Shown piece after piece: positions 59,300 to 64,000 of a stretch of DNA of 64,000 nt. The stretch is from Candidatus Rokuibacteriota bacterium (lineage in GTDB: Bacteria > Methylomirabilota > Methylomirabilia > Rokubacteriales > CSP1-6), in contig QHSX01000050.1 in NCBI GenBank assembly GCA_003221695.1, positions 1 to 64,000 of the forward strand, written 5' to 3'. The position numbers and the translations under genes are program-made. Positions within the stretch are counted from its first letter, which is position 1; the number at the start of each line of letters is the position of its first letter. The notes under the pieces were generated by a model, which saw only the letters and a list, made by a program, of their open reading frames with translations, did not search any database and was not told the DNA's origin.

Positions 59300-61922
59300 C
59301 GACCCAGTCCAGGCTCGCGGTGAGCTTCGCGCGGCGCGCCTCCTCGGCGGCGAGCCGTTCGCGCTCGCGCGCGACGATCTCGGCCGGGGCGCGGTCGACG
59401 AAATCCGGGCGGGCGAGCTTCGCCCGGAGGAACTCGACGCTCTCGGTGACTCGCCTGATCTCCTTCTCGAGCCGCGCGCGCTCCGCGGCGAGGTCGACGA
59501 CCCCGGCCAGCGCGACGTAGACCTCCGAGCCCGCCACGACGGCGAGGGCCGAGTTCGGCGGCCGGCTCGCGTGCGGATCGATCCGGAGCCGCGCGCGCGC
59601 CAAGGTGTCAATGAGGGGGCCGGTGGCGGTGAAGAGCGTCTCGGCGCCGCGTGCCGGACGCAGCGTGGCGGTGAGAATCACGCCGGGCGCAATCCGCATC
59701 TCGCCGCGGATGTTGCGGATCGCGGTCACGACGTCCATGACGGCGCCCATCTCGCGCTCCGCGGTCGGGTCGTGCTGCTTCCGCACGGCCTTCGGGTAGG
59801 GCGCGATCATGATCGACTCGCCCTTGTGCGGCAGCCGTTGCCAGACCTCCTCCGTGACGAACGGCATGAACGGGTGCAGAAGACGCAGCGTCGTCTCGAG
59901 CACCTCCACCAGCGTGTGCTGGGTCCGGAGGCGCTCGGCAGGCTCGACGGCGCGGTAGAGGGAGAGCTTGGCGAGCTCGAGGTACCAGTCGCAGTACTCG
60001 TGCCACAGGAACTGGTACACGGCCGACGCGGCGTCGTTGAATCGATAGCGCCGGAGCGCCGTGCGCACCGCACCGATCGTCGCGGCGAGCCGGCTCCGGA
60101 TCCAGCGGTCGGCGAGCGCCGGCTCGACCTTCCGTGCGTTGGCCGCGTCGTAGCCGTCGAGGTTCGACAGCACCAGCCGCGCCGCGTTCCAGAGCTTGTT
60201 GGCGAAGTTCCGGTACCCCTCGATCCGCTCGTCGCTGATCCGGATATCGCGCCCGAGCCCGGCGAGCGCCGTCAGGGTGAACCGAAAGGCGTCCGTGCCG
60301 TACTTGTCCATCACCTCCAGCGGATCGGCGACGTTGCCCTTCGACTTCGACATTTTCTGGCCTTCCGCATCACGGACCAGGGCGTGGATATACACGTCGT
60401 GAAAGGGCACCTGCTGCATGAAATGCAAGCCCAGCATCGCCATGCGGGCAACCCAGAAGAAGAGGATGTCGAATCCCGTGACGAGCACCGAGGTCGGATA
60501 GTACGTTCGCAGCATCGGCGTGTCGTCCGGCCACTCCATCGTCGAGAAGGGCCACAGGCCCGAGGAAAACCACGTGTCGAGCACGTCGGGATCCTGGCGC
60601 ACAGGCCCGCCGCAGCTCGGGCACGTCGCGAGGTCCGTGCGAGAGACGTGGACCGCGTCGCAGCGGTCGCAGTGCCAGGCGGGGATCCGGTGGCCCCACC
60701 AGAGCTGACGCGAGATGCACCAGGGACGGATGTTCTCCATCCAGTGGTAGTACGTCTTCGTCCAGCTCCTCGGGATGATTTTGATCCGGCCGTCGCGAAC
60801 CGCCTTGATCGCGGGCTCCGCCAGCGGCTTCGTGCGCACCCACCACTGCTTGGACACGAGCGGCTCGACGACGGTCTTGCACCGATAGCAGACGCCGACC
60901 GTATGGCGATAGGGCTCGATCCGTTCGACCAGCCCGAGCGCCTTCATGTCGTCGACGATCCGCTTCCGGCACTCGAACCGATCGAGCCCGGCGTAGCGAC
61001 CGGCGGCCGCCGTCATCCGGCCGTCGAACCCGATCACGGTGCGGATCGGCAGACCGTGGCGCTTCCCGATCTCGAAGTCGACCGGGTCGTGACCGGGCGT
61101 GACCTTGATGACCCCGGTGCCGAACTTGGGGTCCACCGCCTCGTCGGCGACGACGCGGACCGACACCGTCCCGTCGACCGACGGAACCTCGAGTGTCTTT
61201 CCGACATACTGGGCGTAGCGCTTATCCTTGGGGTGCACGGCGAGGCCCGTGTCGCCGAGCTTCGTCTCCGGGCGCACCGTCCCGAGCGTCAACGGCCCGT
61301 ATTTGATATAGACGAACTCGGCGTCGCGCTCCTCCCGCTCGACCTCGAGGTCGGAGAGCACGGTCTGACACCGCGGGCACCAGTTGACGATGTAGTCGTC
61401 GCGGTAGATCAAGCCCTCTTCCCAGAGCCGCACGAACGCCTCGCGCACGGCCCGCGACAGGCCCGGGTCCATCGTGAAGCGCTCACGCGACCAGTCGCAG
61501 GAGGCGCCGAGGCGCTTGAGCTGGCGGATGATGGCACCGCCCGTCTCCTCCTTCCACCGCCAGGCGAGCTCCAGGAAAGCCTCGCGGCCGACGTCGTGGC
61601 GCGTTTTTCCCTCGGCGGCGAGCTGGCGCTCCAGAATGACGTGGACGGCGATCGACGCGTGGTCCGTCCCCGGCAGCCAGAGCGTGTTGAAGCCGTCCAT
61701 CCGCTTCATCCGGACGAGCACGTCCTGGAGCGTGTTGTTCAGCGCATGGCCCCAGTGGAGCGCCGCCGTCACGTTGGGCGGCGGGATGACGATCGAGAAC
61801 GGCTTGCCGGCTCCAGCCGGGTCGGCGCGGAAGTAGCCGCGCGCCTCCCAGACGGGATACCAGCGCTTCTCGACGTCGGACGGCTCGTAGCGGTCGGGGA
61901 TTGACGCTGTGGGCTGGCTCAC
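59289..61922 (-). CDS. valS: Valyl-tRNA synthetase
   Basis: An 877-residue class I synthetase. HIGH-type motif HWGH at residues 56-59 in PPPNVTAALHWGHALNN; KMSKS in QKMSKSKGNVADP near residue 525; editing domain contains GTGVIKVTPGHDPVDF; a C-terminal coiled-coil (LEKEIRRVTESVEFLRAKL...) is typical of ValRS. The first visible zinc-type cysteines occur in CDRCDAVHVSRTDLATCPSC. GTG 61922 overlaps the previous stop (GTGA); the track's extra 186 residues are shadow. Confidence 0.96.
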   Translation of the reverse strand: MSQPTASIPDRYEPSDVEKRWYPVWEARGYFRADPAGAGKPFSIVIPPPNVTAALHWGHALNNTLQDVLVRMKRMDGFNTLWLPGTDHASIAVHVILERQLAAEGKTRHDVGREAFLELAWRWKEETGGAIIRQLKRLGASCDWSRERFTMDPGLSRAVREAFVRLWEEGLIYRDDYIVNWCPRCQTVLSDLEVEREERDAEFVYIKYGPLTLGTVRPETKLGDTGLAVHPKDKRYAQYVGKTLEVPSVDGTVSVRVVADEAVDPKFGTGVIKVTPGHDPVDFEIGKRHGLPIRTVIGFDGRMTAAAGRYAGLDRFECRKRIVDDMKALGLVERIEPYRHTVGVCYRCKTVVEPLVSKQWWVRTKPLAEPAIKAVRDGRIKIIPRSWTKTYYHWMENIRPWCISRQLWWGHRIPAWHCDRCDAVHVSRTDLATCPSCGGPVRQDPDVLDTWFSSGLWPFSTMEWPDDTPMLRTYYPTSVLVTGFDILFFWVARMAMLGLHFMQQVPFHDVYIHALVRDAEGQKMSKSKGNVADPLEVMDKYGTDAFRFTLTALAGLGRDIRISDERIEGYRNFANKLWNAARLVLSNLDGYDAANARKVEPALADRWIRSRLAATIGAVRTALRRYRFNDAASAVYQFLWHEYCDWYLELAKLSLYRAVEPAERLRTQHTLVEVLETTLRLLHPFMPFVTEEVWQRLPHKGESIMIAPYPKAVRKQHDPTAEREMGAVMDVVTAIRNIRGEMRIAPGVILTATLRPARGAETLFTATGPLIDTLARARLRIDPHASRPPNSALAVVAGSEVYVALAGVVDLAAERARLEKEIRRVTESVEFLRAKLARPDFVDRAPAEIVARERERLAAEEARRAKLTASLDWVGDR

Positions 61923-62980
61923 GGCGCCACCTGGGTTGCGCGGATGAGACGCCAGCCGTCCGCCGTCCAGCGGAACACGAGCTCCCACGGCGTGCGCTCC
62001 TCCGATGCCGGGACCGACACCGTCCGCGGCGTCGGCCCGTCCTCCGGCGCATCGCATGCAGACTCCGCGCGGAGCGCCGCTGGGAGGCGCCGCCTGAGCC
62101 GGGCGTCGGGCACGAGCGTCGTCAGCGTCGTCTGATCGCCGCCGCCGAGCGCCTCGAAGAGGCGCCAGACGGTGGCGTGCAGCTCTTGGTGCCAGGGCTG
62201 ATGGTACGTGCGGGTCGGCCGCGCGAAGACGCCCGTGTCGGTGGCCAGTCGGTAGACGTCTTCGGCCTCGGTCTGCGCCTCGCATCCGGGCGTCCAGCCC
62301 GGATAGTGCAGCTCGTAGCGCACGCGGATCTCGTTTGGTCGAACCGCGTAGGATCGCACGACCAGCCCCAGGGGGAAGACCTCCGCCGTGGACCACACGA
62401 CGCGGACCGAATCGCCCACCTGACGCGCGAGCTCGAGGCGGAGCGCGCGCGTGCCGCGCCCGGACGGCGCGCCCTCCCACGCGGTAATGAACTGCGGCGC
62501 CCCGTTCGCCGCGGGGGCGGCAGGGTAGACGACGGGCTGGCCCTCGCGGTGGATCGTCGTGAGGAGCGCGGCCTCACCGCGGAGGCGCCCGTACACGCGC
62601 ACCGTGCTCACGCCCGGCGCATCGGCGAGCCGAAACGCGCCCACGATCAGGCGATCGACGCCGACGACGCCGAGCATCGCGCCGCCCCACACGTCGCCGA
62701 AGGCGTCGAGACGGTCCTGCAGGAATCCCGGAGACGCAAACGGTCCGCCACTCGCGAGGCTCTCCACGATCTCCTCGTCCAGCAGCGCGTACATCTCACG
62801 AAAGGCGTCGGCCGTCAGCTCCCCACTCGTCTGCGCACGGGCCTGCCGGGCGAGCGCGAGCTCGCGGAAGCGGTCGAGCCGATCGGGCACGCCCGCCGCG
62901 CCGACGGCGGCGGCGCCGAGGCCGGCGAGCGCCGCGAGGGCGAGCGCGACCGTCAGGAGCGGCTGCGAGGGTCGGTACAC
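61919..62980 (-). CDS. Exported or membrane-anchored protein of unknown function
   Basis: A 353-residue protein with an N-terminal hydrophobic helix (LLTVALALAALAGLGAAAVG) and a globular part with no recognised domain. Segments ALLDEEIVESLASGGPF, VRYELHYPGWTPGCEAQ and ELVFRWTADGWRLIRA suggest periplasmic beta-rich structure. GTG 62980 is chosen because upstream codons overlap lptF on the other strand. It lies 22 bases from the divergent lptF start and overlaps valS by 4 bases. Function not deducible. Confidence 0.75.
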   Translation of the reverse strand: MYRPSQPLLTVALALAALAGLGAAAVGAAGVPDRLDRFRELALARQARAQTSGELTADAFREMYALLDEEIVESLASGGPFASPGFLQDRLDAFGDVWGGAMLGVVGVDRLIVGAFRLADAPGVSTVRVYGRLRGEAALLTTIHREGQPVVYPAAPAANGAPQFITAWEGAPSGRGTRALRLELARQVGDSVRVVWSTAEVFPLGLVVRSYAVRPNEIRVRYELHYPGWTPGCEAQTEAEDVYRLATDTGVFARPTRTYHQPWHQELHATVWRLFEALGGGDQTTLTTLVPDARLRRRLPAALRAESACDAPEDGPTPRTVSVPASEERTPWELVFRWTADGWRLIRATQVAP

Positions 62981-63002
62981 GGGGCTATGGTACAACAGAG
63001 CG

Positions 63003-64000
63003 GTGAGGTCGCTCGTCCTCGACCGGTACATCGTGCACGAGCTCATCCCGCCCTTCGCGCTCGGCGGCGCCCTCTTCACATTCTTCCTCATCATCGACCG
63101 GATCTACCACCTGACCGACCTGGTCGTCACGAAAGGCGTGCCGTTCTACCTTGTCGTCCAGCTCCTCGTCTACATGCTTCCGTCCTTTCTCGCCCACACC
63201 CTGCCCATGGCGCTTCTGGTCGCGATCCTCCTGGCCGGCGGTCGTCTGGCCGGCGACCTGGAGATCATCGCGCTCAAAGCGGTGGGGGTGAGTGCGTTCC
63301 GACTCTTCCGGCCGGTGCTCGCGGTCGCCCTGGTCGTCACGGCGATCACGGCGGGCCTCACGCTCGTCGTGAACCCGGTGGCCAACGGCGAGTTCCAGCG
63401 CCAGTTGTTCAAGATCGTCCAGGCGCGCGCGGCGAGCGGGCTCCAGGAGCGCGTCTTCAACACGACCTTCGGGGACGTGATCATCTACGTCGAGGACGTG
63501 AGCGCGTCCCAGGTTGCCCTGCGCGGGCTGCTGGTCTCGGACGAGCGCGACCCGAAGCTCTCCCGGATCATCACGGCGCGCGAGGGACGGCTCTTGACCG
63601 ACGAGGTGAACCGGCGCATCACCCTGCGCCTGCTGAACGGCGGCGTGAGCGAGGCCGACGTGATGCCGGCGGGTCCCCCGAGGAGCCTGTCGAAGGACGT
63701 GACCTCGGGCGGCGCGGCGACCGGCGCCCGCTATCGCTACACCCTCTTCGGCGTGTACGACCTGAGCCTCTCGGTGGACTCCCCTCTGAAAGGCGCGCCG
63801 CGTGGCGAGAAACCGGAGAAGGACCTGACGCTCGCCGAGCTCACCGCACGGGTTGCCGAGCTCTGGGCCGACCGGCACGGGCGGGCGCCCTATCTGATCG
63901 AGCTCCACAAGCGCTTCGCGCTGCCGCTCGCCGCGCTGGTCTTTGCGCTCGTCGCGTTCCCGCTCGCGATCCGCTCCCATCGCGGGGGCCGCTCCGTCGC
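63003..64000 (+). CDS. lptF: Lipopolysaccharide export permease LptF (partial, runs off right edge)
   Basis: About 332 residues of an LptF/LptG-family permease, missing from the ORF track because it has no stop here. It starts VRSLVLDRYIVHELIPPFALGG (GTG 63003) and shows the three N-terminal helices (LVVQLLVYMLPSFLAHTLPM, then GLTLVVNPVANG), the periplasmic beta-jellyroll, and a late helix (FALPLAALVFALVAFPLAI). LptF with LptG and LptB extracts LPS from the inner membrane, which implies an outer membrane. lptG is expected just downstream. Confidence 0.92.
   Translation, partial: MRSLVLDRYIVHELIPPFALGGALFTFFLIIDRIYHLTDLVVTKGVPFYLVVQLLVYMLPSFLAHTLPMALLVAILLAGGRLAGDLEIIALKAVGVSAFRLFRPVLAVALVVTAITAGLTLVVNPVANGEFQRQLFKIVQARAASGLQERVFNTTFGDVIIYVEDVSASQVALRGLLVSDERDPKLSRIITAREGRLLTDEVNRRITLRLLNGGVSEADVMPAGPPRSLSKDVTSGGAATGARYRYTLFGVYDLSLSVDSPLKGAPRGEKPEKDLTLAELTARVAELWADRHGRAPYLIELHKRFALPLAALVFALVAFPLAIRSHRGGRSV

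Noticed and set aside
58698-61904. 1068-codon plus-strand ORF
   Set aside because: Shadow of birA and valS.

Overview
The window is a 64-kb piece of a very GC-rich, diderm bacterial chromosome. LptF at the right edge points to an outer membrane. Short gaps, ATGA/GTGA stop-start overlaps and many GTG starts show a compact genome. The mix resembles Candidatus Rokubacteria (Methylomirabilota): a branched-chain-type ABC system, a lanthanide-type PQQ alcohol dehydrogenase with a XoxJ-like protein, repeated LLM flavin oxidoreductases and amidohydrolase-2 enzymes, PaaK/PaaA-like genes and GuaB3. That assignment is an inference from gene content; there is no rRNA or other phylogenetic marker search behind it.

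Layout. 1-6321 (minus): one operon reading isochorismatase-fold amidohydrolase, periplasmic binding protein, LivG, LivF, LivH, LivM, LigB-like and LigA-like dioxygenase subunits, which looks like uptake plus catabolism of an (aromatic) amide. 6521-10350 (plus): PQQ alcohol dehydrogenase, a XoxJ-cytochrome c fusion, and a cyclase-family hydrolase. 10351-12934: patchy region with an IS481-like relic, a Gfo/Idh/MocA oxidoreductase preceded by a 13-codon relic of a second copy, a cupin, and a PIN toxin with a damaged antitoxin. 13005-17458 (plus): M24 enzyme, zinc alcohol dehydrogenase, a short PEP-utilising enzyme and an SDR lacking its tyrosine. 17512-22476: di-haem oxidoreductase, LLM enzyme, MetE-like methyltransferase, amidohydrolase.

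22477-24761 is the most unusual locus: a 54-residue peptide with a LEERIAP leader-like segment, a Val/Ala-Gly repeat and a Cys/acidic tail, followed by a PqqD-M50 protease-HlyD-like fusion. This reads as an undescribed ribosomal peptide maturation/export pair. 24763-31522 (minus): SDR, PanE-like reductase, two tandem oligopeptide-type binding proteins and a Kef antiporter with a frameshift. 31827-34854 (plus): a galactose-oxidase-like copper radical oxidase and a di-haem peroxidase. 34865-42189: a second amidohydrolase, two LLM enzymes, ChrA, Tag, a Vgb-like propeller, a Rieske protein, a probably leaderless zinc-ribbon protein and a TPR protein.

42295-64000 is mostly housekeeping: miaB, bifunctional nuclease, glycosyltransferase, a small unknown, PaaK and a PaaA-like diiron protein in one operon; an archaeal-type fructose-bisphosphate aldolase/phosphatase divergent from a SorC regulator; the guaB3-guaA-dnaE-accA operon with a near-consensus promoter and an inverted repeat over its start site; then valS-birA-coaX chained by overlaps, and lptF running off the end. 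Several promoters can be read by eye: TTGACA-18-TATACT, TTGACA-17-AATAAT, TTGACG-17-TATCCT, TTGCGT-17-TATGAT and TTGAC(A/C)-16-TGC-TA..., so the main sigma factor appears sigma70-like. No tRNA, rRNA, CRISPR array or complete insertion sequence was recognised.
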